Shown here: piece after piece, positions 23,533 through 32,792 of the stretch
Layout: each line of letters begins with the position of its first letter
Numbering within the stretch: the first letter of the stretch is position 1
NCBI GenBank assembly: GCA_020443345.1
Contig: JAGRIH010000012.1
Coordinates: forward strand, 1-40,701
Direction: 5' to 3'
From: Halioglobus sp.
GTDB taxonomy: Bacteria > Pseudomonadota > Gammaproteobacteria > Pseudomonadales > Halieaceae
DNA length: 40,701 nt
Translations under genes and position numbers: made by a program
Notes under the pieces: model-generated
Databases searched by the model: none
Seen by the model: the letters and a program-made list of their open reading frames with translations, nothing else
Told to the model about the DNA's origin: nothing

Positions 23533-25006
23533 CAAGCCAGAGAACACAGCTTCGACCGAGACGGTGGAGTACGAACTACCCGATGGCGTCCAGGTCCACG
23601 GCTCTGCGATTCGCATTGATTTCCGCTACCGCGGTGTGCGGTGCCGCGAAACGCTGAAGGGGCTCCAGGTCACCAAGGCCAACATAAAATTCGCCGAGAA
23701 CAAACGCGCCTCCATTCTCTATGAAATCGGTCGCGGGACCTTTGACTATGCCAGCCACTTCCCCGACTCCAATCGCTGCCGCGAGTTTGGCAGCAATCCT
23801 CACCGTGACCGCACCGTTGACCAGGCCCTGGACCTCTGGCTGTCCGTCAAGAAAGTACGGACCGCGCAATCAACCTATGTGAACTACAAATCCAAAGTTG
23901 AAAATCACATCCGTCCTCGCTGGGGCTCACACAGGCTCGCGTCGATCACGAAAACAGAAATCGAGAAATGGATTGCACTGGATCTCGTCGTACTCTCCAA
24001 TAAGACCATCAACGAAGTCATGATTGTTCTGCGCGGCATTTTCAAAGATGCAAAAGCGGATAACGTGCGCAACGACTCCCCGGTCGAGGCCATCGATAAT
24101 CTGCCACTCGGTGACCGGGAAGATCCCGACCCTTTCACTCAAACCGAAATCGCAACGATCTTGTCCACGCCGACCAAACGGCAGCAGGAAATCCACATGA
24201 TGGGCTTCGCCTTTTGGTCAGGGCTCAGAATCTCCGAGCTGATCGCGCTCGCCTGGGAGGACATCGACCTCAAGCGCGGAACGGTCAAGGTGTGCCGCGC
24301 TAAAGTTGGCGGACGCTTCAAGCAAACCAAAACCAAACGTTCCACGCGGGAAGTAGAACTGATCACGCCAGCCCTGGAATGGCTGCAGGCGCAGCGTCCT
24401 TACACAGAAGACCTGGCACCGCGTCGTCTCAAAGTGACGTCCCGGGATAACAAAAAAACCTTCGACGAAGAAGTGCGCGTGGTGTTTTTAAACAGCAATA
24501 CCATGAAGCCGCACAGATCCGATGGCACGGTCAGGAATTGCTTTTGGAGCACACATCTAAAGAAAGCCAAAGTGCGCTATCGCGGGCCGAACAACGCGCG
24601 CCATACCTTTATCAGCCAGCTGCTGACGGCCGGTATTCCAAAGGAGTGGATTATTCGTCAGGTCGGCCACACCAGTACCCGCATGATCGATGAGCACTAT
24701 GGCAGATGGATCTCCGAAGACGCTACAGGTATGGCGCAATTTGTATCGGAGCGTTTAGGGGTGGGAAAGGGCTTGGTCCCAAAACGGTCCCAAGCCGGAC
24801 AGGGTAGAGATCTTATTTCAAGTAAATCAACCCGTTATATGGCGGAGAGCGAGGGATTCGAACCCTCGATAGGGGTAAACCTATACACCCTTAGCAGGGG
24901 TGCGCCTTCAGCCACTCGGCCAGCTCTCCGGGAGTTCTGTGTGGCGCGCAAACGTACTTGGCCACAGGCGCGGCATGATACCACAGCCGGAGGAAAATCA
25001 AAGTGA
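23504..25006 (+). CDS. int: Tyrosine integrase of the tRNA-Ser-inserted element
   Basis: The integrase has an arm-type DNA-binding start (DUF3596-like, GSAIRIDFRYRGVRCRETL in pattern, residues about 33-51), a core-binding domain (about 103-190) and a catalytic domain with R242 (SGLRISEL), R366 (NNARHTF), H389 (VGHTSTR) and Y399 (DEHYGRW). The natural fold ends near residue 425. The frame continues through the complementary strand of tRNA-Ser to 25006, because its stop codon was set by the chromosome after integration; that tail is probably not functional sequence. It mediates insertion at the tRNA 3' end. Confidence 0.92.
   Translation: MNGRKVATTDKPENTASTETVEYELPDGVQVHGSAIRIDFRYRGVRCRETLKGLQVTKANIKFAENKRASILYEIGRGTFDYASHFPDSNRCREFGSNPHRDRTVDQALDLWLSVKKVRTAQSTYVNYKSKVENHIRPRWGSHRLASITKTEIEKWIALDLVVLSNKTINEVMIVLRGIFKDAKADNVRNDSPVEAIDNLPLGDREDPDPFTQTEIATILSTPTKRQQEIHMMGFAFWSGLRISELIALAWEDIDLKRGTVKVCRAKVGGRFKQTKTKRSTREVELITPALEWLQAQRPYTEDLAPRRLKVTSRDNKKTFDEEVRVVFLNSNTMKPHRSDGTVRNCFWSTHLKKAKVRYRGPNNARHTFISQLLTAGIPKEWIIRQVGHTSTRMIDEHYGRWISEDATGMAQFVSERLGVGKGLVPKRSQAGQGRDLISSKSTRYMAESEGFEPSIGVNLYTLSRGAPSATRPALREFCVARKRTWPQARHDTTAGGKSK
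24840..24885. other. Predicted attachment site (tRNA 3' end)
   Basis: The integrase gene reads directly into this segment, which includes the T arm and acceptor 3' strand of tRNA-Ser. Integrases of this class commonly use such a segment as core. The exact core length needs the partner copy, which is not seen in the window. Confidence 0.5.
24840..24929 (-). tRNA. tRNA-Ser (anticodon GCU)
   Basis: The 90-base gene folds as a class II tRNA: GGAGAGC pairs with GCTCTCC, the D region is TGGCCGAGTGGCTGAAGGC, the anticodon stem CACCC/GGGTG holds loop CTGCTAA with anticodon GCT, a long variable arm follows, and the T arm contains GGGTTCGAATCCC. CCA is encoded. It reads AGC and AGU codons. It lies downstream of csrA, the common gammaproteobacterial order. 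Its 3' end is the integration site of the element on its left, which restores an intact tRNA. Confidence 0.97.
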
Positions 25007-25025
25007 TACGAGTGCGTTCGCAGGT

Positions 25026-25214
25026 TTATTCCGCTTTTTGCGAGACGGGGTCGTCGTCCTGAATGCGGTTGTAGATCTCCTCGCGGTGTACCGCCACATC
25101 ACGCGGCGCGTTGACGCCGATACGCACCTGGTTGCCTTTTACGCCCAGGACGGTAATGGTGATGTCATCGCCCACCTTGAGTGACTCTCCAACCCTGCGG
25201 GTCAGTATCAACAT
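25026..25214 (-). CDS. csrA: Carbon storage regulator CsrA
   Basis: The 62-residue protein starts [16 protein letters not shown] and contains [29 protein letters not shown] in pattern, as in all CsrA/RsmA proteins. It is a dimeric RNA-binding protein that recognises GGA motifs in mRNA leaders and adjusts translation and stability in carbon metabolism, motility and biofilm formation. The ATG at 25214 has GGAG/AGGA upstream. It lies between lysC and tRNA-Ser on the same strand. Confidence 0.97.
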   Translation of the reverse strand: MLILTRRVGESLKVGDDITITVLGVKGNQVRIGVNAPRDVAVHREEIYNRIQDDDPVSQKAE

Positions 25215-25388
25215 AGTTCCTGCTCTCCAGTCTTGTGCCTGCTGTGTGACCCTGCATATACAAGACAGCATCTCCAGACGTTGCCACCTGGCCCTGCACA
25301 ATCCGTTTTTCTGTTAGTGTAGATTGCTTCTCAAATACCGCCACAAAGCAAAGTCTCACTTTACGTTGCGCGCGGTGTGCTACCTCTA

Positions 25389-26630
25389 TCAGGCAGTGTT
25401 TTCGTCCCTTGGTTCCCTGTCCAGGCCAAATGATGAGTGCAGCGTGCGCACCGCCAGTTCCAGGTACTTCTCCTCGATGATCACAGATATTTTTATTTCG
25501 GATGTCGTGATCATCTGGATGTTGATCCCCACGTCCGCCAGGGCGGCAAACATCTGGCTGGCGACGCCCGCGTGGGAGCGCATGCCGACACCGACCACGG
25601 ACACCTTGGCGATCCTGCTGTCGGAGCGGACTTCCCGCGCATCGAGGTCGGCGGCAATCCTGCGCAGTATCTCCTCGGCGCGCTCCAGGTCGGCCCGACC
25701 GACGGTAAAGGTGAAATCGGCGGTGTTGTCAGCCGCCACGTTCTGCACGATCACGTCCACTTCAATATTCGCATCACCCACCGGGCCCAGGATGCGATAC
25801 GCGGTGCCGGGCATGTCGGGCACGCCCAGAATGGTCAACTTGGCCTCGTCCCGGTTAAAGGCGATACCCGATATAGTAGCAGCTTCCATTTGCGGATCCT
25901 CCTCCAGCGATATCAGTGTCCCGGGGCCATCCTGAAAACTGTGCAGCACACGCAGGGGCACATTGTACTTGCCGGCAAATTCCACCGCGCGAATCTGCAG
26001 CACCTTGGAGCCCATGCTGGCCATTTCCAGCATCTCCTCAAAGGTGATGCGCTCCAGGCGGCGCGCGCCATCCACCACGCGCGGGTCGGTCGTGTACACG
26101 CCGTCCACATCGGTGTAGATCTGGCACTCATCGGCCTGCAAGGCGGCGGCCAGAGCCACCGCGGTCGTATCCGAGCCGCCCCGCCCGAGCGTGGTGATAT
26201 TGCCTTGTTCGTCCACACCCTGGAAACCGGCCACCACCACCACACAACCCTGTGCCAGGTCGGCGCGCAGGCGCTGGTCGTCGATCTGCCGGATGCGCGC
26301 CTTGGTGTGGGCGTCGTCCGTGAGGATGCGCACCTGGCTGCCGTTGTACGAGCGTGCCGGCACACCGCGCTTGTGCAGTGCCATACTCAACAGCGCGGTG
26401 GTTACCTGCTCGCCGGTGGACAGCAGTACATCCAGCTCCCGGGGCACGGGGCGCTCCTGCAGTTCGTGGGCCAGGGCGATGAGACGGTTGGTTTCCCCGC
26501 TCATGGCCGACACCACCACGACGAGGTCGTGCCCATCCGCGCGGAAGCGTGCGACCTTGTCGGCCACCTGCTCGATACGCTCGATACTACCGACCGAGGT
26601 GCCGCCAAATTTTTGCACTATCAGACTCAT
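25389..26630 (-). CDS. lysC: Aspartate kinase
   Basis: From the ATG at 26630 the protein has 413 residues. The start SLIVQKFGGTSVGSIERI carries the kinase KFGGTS motif, then GRGGSDTTAVALAAAL (ATP/Asp site) and two ACT domains in the C-terminal third (around AKLTILGVPDMPGTAYRI and IAKVSVVGVGMRSHAG). It phosphorylates aspartate, the first step to lysine, threonine and methionine, with feedback control through the ACT domains. It is of the monofunctional, roughly 410-residue type found in pseudomonads and relatives. It lies downstream of alaS. Confidence 0.96.
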   Translation of the reverse strand: MSLIVQKFGGTSVGSIERIEQVADKVARFRADGHDLVVVVSAMSGETNRLIALAHELQERPVPRELDVLLSTGEQVTTALLSMALHKRGVPARSYNGSQVRILTDDAHTKARIRQIDDQRLRADLAQGCVVVVAGFQGVDEQGNITTLGRGGSDTTAVALAAALQADECQIYTDVDGVYTTDPRVVDGARRLERITFEEMLEMASMGSKVLQIRAVEFAGKYNVPLRVLHSFQDGPGTLISLEEDPQMEAATISGIAFNRDEAKLTILGVPDMPGTAYRILGPVGDANIEVDVIVQNVAADNTADFTFTVGRADLERAEEILRRIAADLDAREVRSDSRIAKVSVVGVGMRSHAGVASQMFAALADVGINIQMITTSEIKISVIIEEKYLELAVRTLHSSFGLDREPRDENTA

Positions 26631-26737
26631 GACCGCTCGCGTCGGGAACCGGCAGTAAAACGGAGCGACATTAAACCGCAATGCGGCGATAAGTTAAACC
26701 ACTTCGTGGAACTGACGGGGGCGATAGTGCGCAACCC

Positions 26738-29338
26738 TCAGGCGAGATGCGCGGCCACCCAGGCGGGAACCGCCCGCAGGGCGTCGGGCAGTGCGCGGAC
26801 ATCCGTGCCGCCACCCTGCGCCATATCCGGGCGACCACCGCCCTTGCCACCCAGGCGCTGGGCAAATTCGCGCACCAGGTCGCCGGCTTTTATCCGCGCG
26901 GTGAGGTCCGCGGTGACACCGCCGGCCAGTGTCACTTTGTCATCCCGCACGGCGGCCAGCAGGATGACTGCGCTGCCCAGTTTGTTCTTGCACTGATCCA
27001 GGGTGTCGCGCAGCGATTTCGGGTCGGCGCCGTCTACGTTGGCGGCCAGCACTCGGATGCCCTCGACGTCCACCGCGCCGGCAGTGAGATCGCCGCCGGC
27101 AGAACTGGCCAGTTTCTGCTTCAGGCGGGCAATTTCTTTTTCCAGTTCCCGGTGGTCGCTGCGCAGGGCCGCAACGCGGCTCACTACCGTGTCCGGACCG
27201 GCCCGCACCACTTCGCACACGTCAGCCAGACGCTGCTTTGTCACATCTAGCTCGGCCAGGGCCGCAGCCCCCGTCAGCGCCTCGATACGGCGCACGCCCG
27301 CGGCAATACCGGATTCCGACACGATGCGCAGCAGCCCGATATCCCCGGTGCGCGCCACGTGGGTGCCGCCACACAGCTCGACGGAAAAGTCATCCTCGCC
27401 CATGGCCAGCACGCGCACCTCGTCACCGTACTTCTCGCCGAACAGGGCCAGGGCGCCCGCCGCTATCGCCTCGTCCATGGACATCAGGCGCGTGGTCACC
27501 GGGGTATTGGCGCGCACCTGCTCGTTCACCAGGTTCTCGATGCGCTTGAGCTGTTCGGCGCCGATGGGCTGCGGGTGGGAAAAATCGAAACGCAGCCGCT
27601 GGGAATCCACCAGCGAACCCTTCTGTACGACGTGCTCGCCCAGCACCCGGCGCAGGGCCGCATGCAACAGGTGGGTGGCGGAGTGGTTGAGCCGGGTGCG
27701 CTGGCGCACGTCCGGGTCGACGCGAGCCTGCAGGGTGTCGCCTTGCCGCACACTGCCCCGGAGTACTTTCACATGGTGCAGGTGGTGGCTGGCGGTCTTC
27801 GTGGTATCGCGCACTTCCAGGTGCACGCCGTCGGCCTCCAGGTAGCCGCTGTCTCCAACCTGGCCGCCGGATTCGGCGTAAAACGGCGTGCGCTCCAGCA
27901 CGACCACGCCGCATTCGTCCGCGTCCAGGGACGGCACTGACGCGCCCTCGCGCAAAATGGCGGTGACCACAGCCCGGTCGGTGAGGCGTTCATAGCCGGT
28001 AAATGCTGTACTGCCGTCCAGCGTGAGCACCTTGCTGTAGTCCACCCGGAAGCTGCCGCTGTCCTGGGAGCGCGAACGCTGCTGCGCCATGGCGGCCTCG
28101 TAACCGGCCATATCCAGGGTCAGACCGCGCTCGCGGGCGATGTCGTTGGTCAGGTCGGTGGGAAAGCCGTAGGTGTCGTAGAGCTTGAACACCAGCGCAC
28201 CGGGGATCTCGGTGCCGGGCAGCGCCGCCAGCGCCTCCTCCAGAATCTGCATGCCGTTGTCCAGAGTCCTGGCAAACTGCTCCTCCTCGTTGAGCAGGGT
28301 TTTTTCAAGCTGTGTGCGCTGCTCGATCAACTGCGGGTAGGCGTCGCCCATCTGCTGCGCCAGGGGCGCCACCAGGCGGTGAAAAAACGGACGCGCGGCG
28401 CCCAGCTTGTTGCCGTGCCGTATGGCGCGGCGAATGATGCGGCGCAGCACATAGCCGCGACCCTCGTTGCCCGGCAGGATACCGTCGGCAATCAGGAAGG
28501 TGCAGGAGCGGATGTGGTCGGCAATCACCCGCAGGGAGTTGTGCGCCAGATCGTCGACCCCCAACACTTCGGCCGCCGCCTCGATCAGCGCCCGGAACAG
28601 GTCGATCTCATAGTTGCTGTGCACGCCCTGCAGCACCGCGGCGATACGCTCCAGGCCCATGCCGGTGTCCACCGAGGTGGCCGGCAGCGGCTGCATCTGC
28701 CCGCTGGCGTCGCGGTTGTACTGCATGAACACCAGGTTCCAGATTTCTATGTAGCGGTCCAGCTCGTCGTTGTCGCTGCCGGGTGGGCCGCCGGGAATGT
28801 CGGCGCCGTGATCGTAGAAAATCTCGCTGCAGGGGCCGCAGGGGCCGGTGTCGCCCATCTGCCAGAAGTTATCTTCGTCGAGGCGGGAAAAACGCTCGGC
28901 GCTGACGCCCAACTCCTCGAGCCAGATGGCTGCGGCCTCGTCGTCGGAGACGTGTACCGTCACCCACAGCCTGTCCTCCGGCAGGCCCAGGGTCACGGTG
29001 AGAAATTCCCAGGCAAAGCGAATGGCCTCGCGTTTGAAATAATCGCCAAAACTGAAATTGCCCAGCATCTCGAAGAACGTGTGGTGCCGCGCGGTGTAGC
29101 CGACATTCTCCAGGTCGTTATGCTTGCCGCCGGCGCGCACGCAGCGCTGGCTGCTGACCGCGCGTTGGTAGGGGCGCGCTTCGACGCCAAGAAAGGTGTC
29201 CTTGAACTGGTTCATGCCGGCGTTGGTGAACAGCAGGGTCGGGTCGTCGTGGGGCACCAGCGAACTGCTGGGCACGCGGGTGTGCCCCTGCTGTTCGAAA
29301 TAGGCCAGGAAGGCCTCGCGTATGTCCACGGTCTTCAT
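26738..29338 (-). CDS. alaS: Alanyl-tRNA synthetase
   Basis: The 866-residue protein has the class II catalytic core at the N-terminus ([21 protein letters not shown] split over residues 29-49), the editing domain with zinc ligands [10 protein letters not shown] (HxxxH) and [11 protein letters not shown], and the C-terminal domain with the glycine-rich stretch [19 protein letters not shown]. It charges tRNA-Ala and clears mischarged Ser and Gly. Length and domains are standard. It heads the alaS-lysC-csrA-tRNA-Ser order. Confidence 0.97.
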   Translation of the reverse strand: MKTVDIREAFLAYFEQQGHTRVPSSSLVPHDDPTLLFTNAGMNQFKDTFLGVEARPYQRAVSSQRCVRAGGKHNDLENVGYTARHHTFFEMLGNFSFGDYFKREAIRFAWEFLTVTLGLPEDRLWVTVHVSDDEAAAIWLEELGVSAERFSRLDEDNFWQMGDTGPCGPCSEIFYDHGADIPGGPPGSDNDELDRYIEIWNLVFMQYNRDASGQMQPLPATSVDTGMGLERIAAVLQGVHSNYEIDLFRALIEAAAEVLGVDDLAHNSLRVIADHIRSCTFLIADGILPGNEGRGYVLRRIIRRAIRHGNKLGAARPFFHRLVAPLAQQMGDAYPQLIEQRTQLEKTLLNEEEQFARTLDNGMQILEEALAALPGTEIPGALVFKLYDTYGFPTDLTNDIARERGLTLDMAGYEAAMAQQRSRSQDSGSFRVDYSKVLTLDGSTAFTGYERLTDRAVVTAILREGASVPSLDADECGVVVLERTPFYAESGGQVGDSGYLEADGVHLEVRDTTKTASHHLHHVKVLRGSVRQGDTLQARVDPDVRQRTRLNHSATHLLHAALRRVLGEHVVQKGSLVDSQRLRFDFSHPQPIGAEQLKRIENLVNEQVRANTPVTTRLMSMDEAIAAGALALFGEKYGDEVRVLAMGEDDFSVELCGGTHVARTGDIGLLRIVSESGIAAGVRRIEALTGAAALAELDVTKQRLADVCEVVRAGPDTVVSRVAALRSDHRELEKEIARLKQKLASSAGGDLTAGAVDVEGIRVLAANVDGADPKSLRDTLDQCKNKLGSAVILLAAVRDDKVTLAGGVTADLTARIKAGDLVREFAQRLGGKGGGRPDMAQGGGTDVRALPDALRAVPAWVAAHLA

Positions 29339-29376
29339 AGGTTGTCCCGGTGGTGGTGCGGCGCGCGTCGCGTCAA

Positions 29377-29724
29377 TCAGCCGGCCATGTGCCCTTCGGT
29401 AAACTGCCTGCCCGCGATGATGTGCAGGTGCAGATGGAATACGCTCTGGCCAGCGCCGGAACCGTTGTTGATGATGAGACGGAAGGCATCGGCCACGCCC
29501 AGTTGCTGCGCCACCGTGCCGGCCGCCAGCAGCAGGTGTCCCAGCAGATCCCGATCGTCCGCTCCGGCGTCCACCAGGCGGGGGATGGCCTTTTTGGGGA
29601 TGACCAGCACGTGCACCGGCGCCTGGGGATGGATGTCGTTGATGGCGACGCAGTGGTCGTCCTCGTACAGGAACTCGGAGGGAATCTCGCCGCTGATGAT
29701 CTTGCCGAAAATCGTGTCAGTCAT
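29377..29724 (-). CDS. hinT: HIT-family nucleotide hydrolase (HinT-like)
   Basis: The 115-residue protein has the histidine triad [11 protein letters not shown] near the C-terminus and the HinT-type start [23 protein letters not shown]. HinT-type enzymes hydrolyse adenosine phosphoramidates such as lysyl-AMP by-products of aminoacyl-tRNA synthetases, which fits the position just upstream of alaS. Cytoplasmic dimer. Confidence 0.93.
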   Translation of the reverse strand: MTDTIFGKIISGEIPSEFLYEDDHCVAINDIHPQAPVHVLVIPKKAIPRLVDAGADDRDLLGHLLLAAGTVAQQLGVADAFRLIINNGSGAGQSVFHLHLHIIAGRQFTEGHMAG

Positions 29725-29728
29725 GGTA

Positions 29729-29914
29729 TCAATCCAGTTTCTCGTCCGCGGTGAGCTGGCGCGCCTCGCTCTCCAGCATCACCGGGATGCCGTCGCGCAC
29801 CGGATAGGCCAGGCCGCTGGCCTTGCAGATCAGCTCGTCCTTGTCCCTGTCGTACACCAGCGGCGCCTTGCTCACCGGGCACACCAGGATACTGAGCAGT
29901 TTCTTGTCGATCAT
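29729..29914 (-). CDS. Trm112-family (YcaR-like) small protein
   Basis: From the ATG at 29914 the 61-residue protein reads [20 protein letters not shown] and ends with [19 protein letters not shown] in pattern, the standard bacterial Trm112/YcaR family. Bacterial members keep only part of the zinc-ligand set; here Cys12 and Cys31 are left. In other organisms Trm112 activates methyltransferases; the bacterial role is less clear. It is 4 bp upstream of the HIT gene and probably co-transcribed. Confidence 0.9.
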   Translation of the reverse strand: MIDKKLLSILVCPVSKAPLVYDRDKDELICKASGLAYPVRDGIPVMLESEARQLTADEKLD

Positions 29915-29960
29915 TAGCGTCTCACAGGTCGCAAACAGGGGCGCCATTATACGGATTTTT

Positions 29961-30803
29961 TCAGGGCTTGGGCATGGGTGGCGCGAGCAATTGCGGGTCG
30001 ATGCGCACCGCCCGCCAGTTCATCCGCCAGTCCAGGTGCGGCCCGGTGGCGCGGCCGGTGGCCCCCACCGCACCGATGACATCCCCGGTCTGCAGCTCGT
30101 CTCCGGCGCGCACTTGCACTGCGCTCAGGTGCAGGAAGGTTGATGAGAGCCGGTAACCGTGATCGAGAATCACCGTGCCGCCGGAGAAGAACAGATCCGG
30201 CTGCGCCAGGGTGACGACCCCGGGGCCCGGCGCACGCACCAGCGCGCCCTCGGGGGCGGCCACATCCACGCCAAAATGCGGCCGTCGCGGCTCGCCGTTG
30301 TAGTAGCGCTGGCTGCCGTAGACGCCGGAAATGGGGCCCTGCACCGGCCATACGAAGCCCGCCAGCGCCGCCCACAGCAGGTCCGCGCGCGGCAGTATGC
30401 GCGCCCGCGCGGCCGCCACCAGAGCACTTTCACGGCGGATGCGCTCCAGCTGTTCCGGCGGCGGATTGACGGTGGCCGCCGGCACCCCCTCCACGCGCTG
30501 GATAAGGTAGTCGCGCGGCAGTACCTGCAGCGTCTGGCGGCAGGCCGCCGGGCCTTCCACCACCAGCTCGGCAGTGGCCGCGGCATCGCGTCCGAAACCG
30601 GCAAACGTGGTGCCGTCGGCCAGTACATCCAGCGGCTCACCGTCCAAGGTGACAGAGCTGCCCGGCGCTACTCGCGCCCAGATAAAACCGCCCTGCTGCA
30701 GCGCACCGCTGATCTGCGGGCACTGGGCGCGGGCCGCGGCGCACAGCAGCGTACAGCCGATCACCAGCACCAGCCTCCCGAAACCATACAAGCAACGCGC
30801 CAC
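29961..30803 (-). CDS. Exported M23-family peptidase (LytM-like)
   Basis: The 280-residue protein has a signal peptide (hydrophobic [16 protein letters not shown], cleavage near residue 26), an N-terminal beta domain and a C-terminal M23 domain with [14 protein letters not shown] (zinc His and Asp) and GPHLDWRM. The family pattern is HxH, but here the second histidine is aspartate (H-L-D). Asp can bind zinc, and this variant seems to recur in proteobacterial M23 proteins, so activity on peptidoglycan cross-links is possible but not certain. It acts in the periplasm. Divergent from greB. Confidence 0.88.
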   Translation of the reverse strand: MARCLYGFGRLVLVIGCTLLCAAARAQCPQISGALQQGGFIWARVAPGSSVTLDGEPLDVLADGTTFAGFGRDAAATAELVVEGPAACRQTLQVLPRDYLIQRVEGVPAATVNPPPEQLERIRRESALVAAARARILPRADLLWAALAGFVWPVQGPISGVYGSQRYYNGEPRRPHFGVDVAAPEGALVRAPGPGVVTLAQPDLFFSGGTVILDHGYRLSSTFLHLSAVQVRAGDELQTGDVIGAVGATGRATGPHLDWRMNWRAVRIDPQLLAPPMPKP

Positions 30804-30908
30804 GCTTTATCTCCCGTGCAATCAGCCGACAGGCCATGTTCTAGCAGCCGGGCGCGGGTTCGTCCAGCGGGATTTCTGCGGGCGCTGACATCGGGCTACA
30901 ATAGCTCC

Positions 30909-31412
30909 ATGAGCAGATACCGACCGCCGCGCCGCCGCGGCTCTACCTATATCACTGCCCAGGGTGCGGCCGCCCTGCGCGAGGAACTGCACCGCTTGTG
31001 GAAAGTGGAGCGGCCGGTAGTGACCAGCGCGGTACACGAGGCGGCCAAGAATGGCGACCGCTCGGAAAACGGCGATTACATCTACGGCAAGCGTCGCCTG
31101 CGGGAAATTGATTCGCGGGTGCGCTTCCTGAACCGGCGCCTGGACGAACTCGAGGTGGTGGACCGCCCACCCCAGGACACCGGCAAGATTTATTTCGGCG
31201 CGCAGGTCACGCTGGAAGATGCCGAGGGCGCCGAACACCACTGGCGCATCGTGGGACCGGACGAGTTCGATCTGGCCAGCGGCCGGCTCAGCATGGATTC
31301 CCCCATGGCGCGCGCGCTGCTGGGCAGGACACTGGACGACGAGATTGTCGTGCGCAGCCCCGCGGGAGAAAAACTGTATTACGTCACCGCCATCAGCTAC
31401 CACTTCACCTGA
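30909..31412 (+). CDS. greB: Transcription elongation factor GreB
   Basis: From the ATG at 30909 the protein has 167 residues. It has the N-terminal coiled coil with acidic tip KNGDRSENGDYIYGKRRLREID (residues about 47-68) and the C-terminal FKBP-like domain ending SPAGEKLYYVTAISY. The basic start (RYRPPRRRGSTYIT) and length favour GreB over GreA. It rescues backtracked RNA polymerase by stimulating RNA cleavage. The frame is open far upstream, but only this start fits the family. Confidence 0.95.
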   Translation: MSRYRPPRRRGSTYITAQGAAALREELHRLWKVERPVVTSAVHEAAKNGDRSENGDYIYGKRRLREIDSRVRFLNRRLDELEVVDRPPQDTGKIYFGAQVTLEDAEGAEHHWRIVGPDEFDLASGRLSMDSPMARALLGRTLDDEIVVRSPAGEKLYYVTAISYHFT

Positions 31413-31502
31413 CGCATGCACACTGCTCGAGCACCGCGGCCACCTGACCATCGGGGCCGTCACGACCCGGGCAGCACCTGCCGGTAGCGCCCGGGGCCGG
31501 CC

Positions 31503-32258
31503 TCAGCGGCGCTGCCGGCGCCGCCGGTGCAGCCACCACATGGCGATACCGCTGAGCGCCAGAGCACACAGCAACACGCCGATGGCATCCACCAGCAAGA
31601 CACCGATGCGTCCGGCCAGACGACCGCTGTGCACATCGAGCAACAGGCGCTCCCAGCTCAACCACTGCGCCTGGTCCGGCAGCGCATCGCGTATGACCGA
31701 CGGCAGTGGCGCCGGCGCGAGCTGGCGGATGAGTGACCCGCCGGCAGCGCGCGCGCTGAAATCAATCTGCTCCAGGTCGGCCAGCCGCCACTGGTCGCCC
31801 ACCTGCACCGCCAGCTGGTGCGCATCCACCAGGCCCACGCCAGTGAGCGGCGTTGGCAGGCCGGTACTGGCGGTGACCGATTCAATCAAGTCGCCATCGT
31901 CCGTGAGTAACAGCAGCTCCCGCGCGCAGGCGACGACCAGTATCGCGCCCTGCAGCGCGGCACCCACCAGGTCGCCGCGGCAGGGGGCCACGCTCTGCAC
32001 GTCGAGGTAGACTGTGCCGTCAGCGGCCCGGGACAGCCAGCGTCCGCCGACCTGATAGGCGCTGCGATCACCGGGGCGCTCGCCGTAGAGGCGGTGCAGG
32101 AGCGGCCAGTCGATAAAGCGGCGCTCCAGGCCCAGGTCAGCGGTGTGGTTGAGCAGGATGCCGGAGCCCGCCAGCAGCAGCACAAACAGCGCCGCCGCCA
32201 GGCCCAGCCGCCGATGCCAGCGCCACAGCCAGTTTACCAGCCGCGGATGGCGCCGCAT
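31503..32258 (-). CDS. PepSY-type membrane protein
   Basis: The 251-residue protein starts RRHPRLVNWLWRWHRRLGL followed by a transmembrane segment (ALFVLLLAGSGILLNHT, about 22-38), a large periplasmic part and a second C-terminal membrane helix (IGVLLCALALSGIAMWWLH). This is the PepSY-associated TM layout, with histidines near both helices (H15, H37, H210, H245) that could hold haem as in ferric-reductase-like relatives. It follows the FMN-binding gene directly (stop/start adjacent), suggesting that it passes electrons to or from that protein. Confidence 0.8.
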   Translation of the reverse strand: MRRHPRLVNWLWRWHRRLGLAAALFVLLLAGSGILLNHTADLGLERRFIDWPLLHRLYGERPGDRSAYQVGGRWLSRAADGTVYLDVQSVAPCRGDLVGAALQGAILVVACARELLLLTDDGDLIESVTASTGLPTPLTGVGLVDAHQLAVQVGDQWRLADLEQIDFSARAAGGSLIRQLAPAPLPSVIRDALPDQAQWLSWERLLLDVHSGRLAGRIGVLLVDAIGVLLCALALSGIAMWWLHRRRRQRR

Positions 32259-32792
32259 TCAGCCGGATACCTGCGCGTCCAGCCACAGCGCCAGGCGCGC
32301 CACGCGCTCCGCCGCGCGCACTGACAGTGTGGCCCCGGTAATACCGTCGATGGGTCGAGAGAGGTAGCCGTCCGTGGCCAGCGACAACCCGCTGAACTGG
32401 GCGGTAAAAAACGGGTAGCGAATCTCCCAGCCGCGGCTTTCGCGAAAGGCCAGCACCTCCACCCGCTCGATCGCGTCCTGGCGTACCACGACTCCCAGAG
32501 TGATCGGCTGGTCCTTGCCGATATCCTCGAGGATCCAGGCAGTGCGCTCGCCGGCTTGCCAGTAGCGCAAACGCAGTGCCGCCGGCGCCCAGCCGACCGC
32601 CGTGGTCGCGGCCACACGCGTTTCCCGGGTGAGCCACAGGGACTGCATCTGCGGCTGCGCGCCGCCAAAGGCTAGCTCCAGGAACTCGTCGCGGCCCAGG
32701 TATTGTTCTCCCAGCGCGGTCGCGCTCGCCGCCAGCAGCGCGGCCGCCAGGGCGAGTCGCCCGCCCGCCGCGAACCTGCCGCCGCGCCGCAT
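32259..32792 (-). CDS. FMN-binding (flavinylated) exported protein
   Basis: The 177-residue protein has a signal peptide (about 1-28) and ends with an FMN-binding domain containing DGITGATLSV (149-158). This fits the D-x-x-[ST]-G-A-[ST]-x-[ST] flavinylation motif, in which the second Thr (T155) is linked to FMN by ApbE. Such domains carry electrons outside the cytoplasm. The gene lies between the porin and the PepSY gene, its start overlapping the porin stop by one base. A role in reducing periplasmic iron or another acceptor is inferred from the putative Fur sites. Confidence 0.85.
   Translation of the reverse strand: MRRGGRFAAGGRLALAAALLAASATALGEQYLGRDEFLELAFGGAQPQMQSLWLTRETRVAATTAVGWAPAALRLRYWQAGERTAWILEDIGKDQPITLGVVVRQDAIERVEVLAFRESRGWEIRYPFFTAQFSGLSLATDGYLSRPIDGITGATLSVRAAERVARLALWLDAQVSG

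Larger units (their letters stand above)
12757..24839. mobile_element. Integrative element at tRNA-Ser(GCU), left end unresolved
   Basis: An integrase pointing into the 3' end of a tRNA gene, an excisionase, a phage-like switch and a set of genes known from SPI-7/PFGI-1-type integrative conjugative elements mark this as an integrated element. The right boundary is the tRNA 3' end. I found no second copy of the tRNA 3' end by eye, so the left boundary is not placed; the RIT-like remnant, the Tn3-family IS and the catabolic operon may also be cargo. No T4SS, relaxase, coupling protein, ssb or topoisomerase gene is present. Confidence 0.7.

Noticed and set aside
24840-24960. Conserved-looking tail of the integrase (ESEGFEPS and onwards)
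   Set aside because: This is the well-known artefact of translating the complement of a tRNA-Ser gene.
25437-26996. Plus-strand open frame of 519 codons
   Set aside because: It is antisense to lysC and alaS and has no recognisable domain.
28379-29917. Plus-strand open frame of 512 codons
   Set aside because: It is antisense to alaS and the HIT gene.
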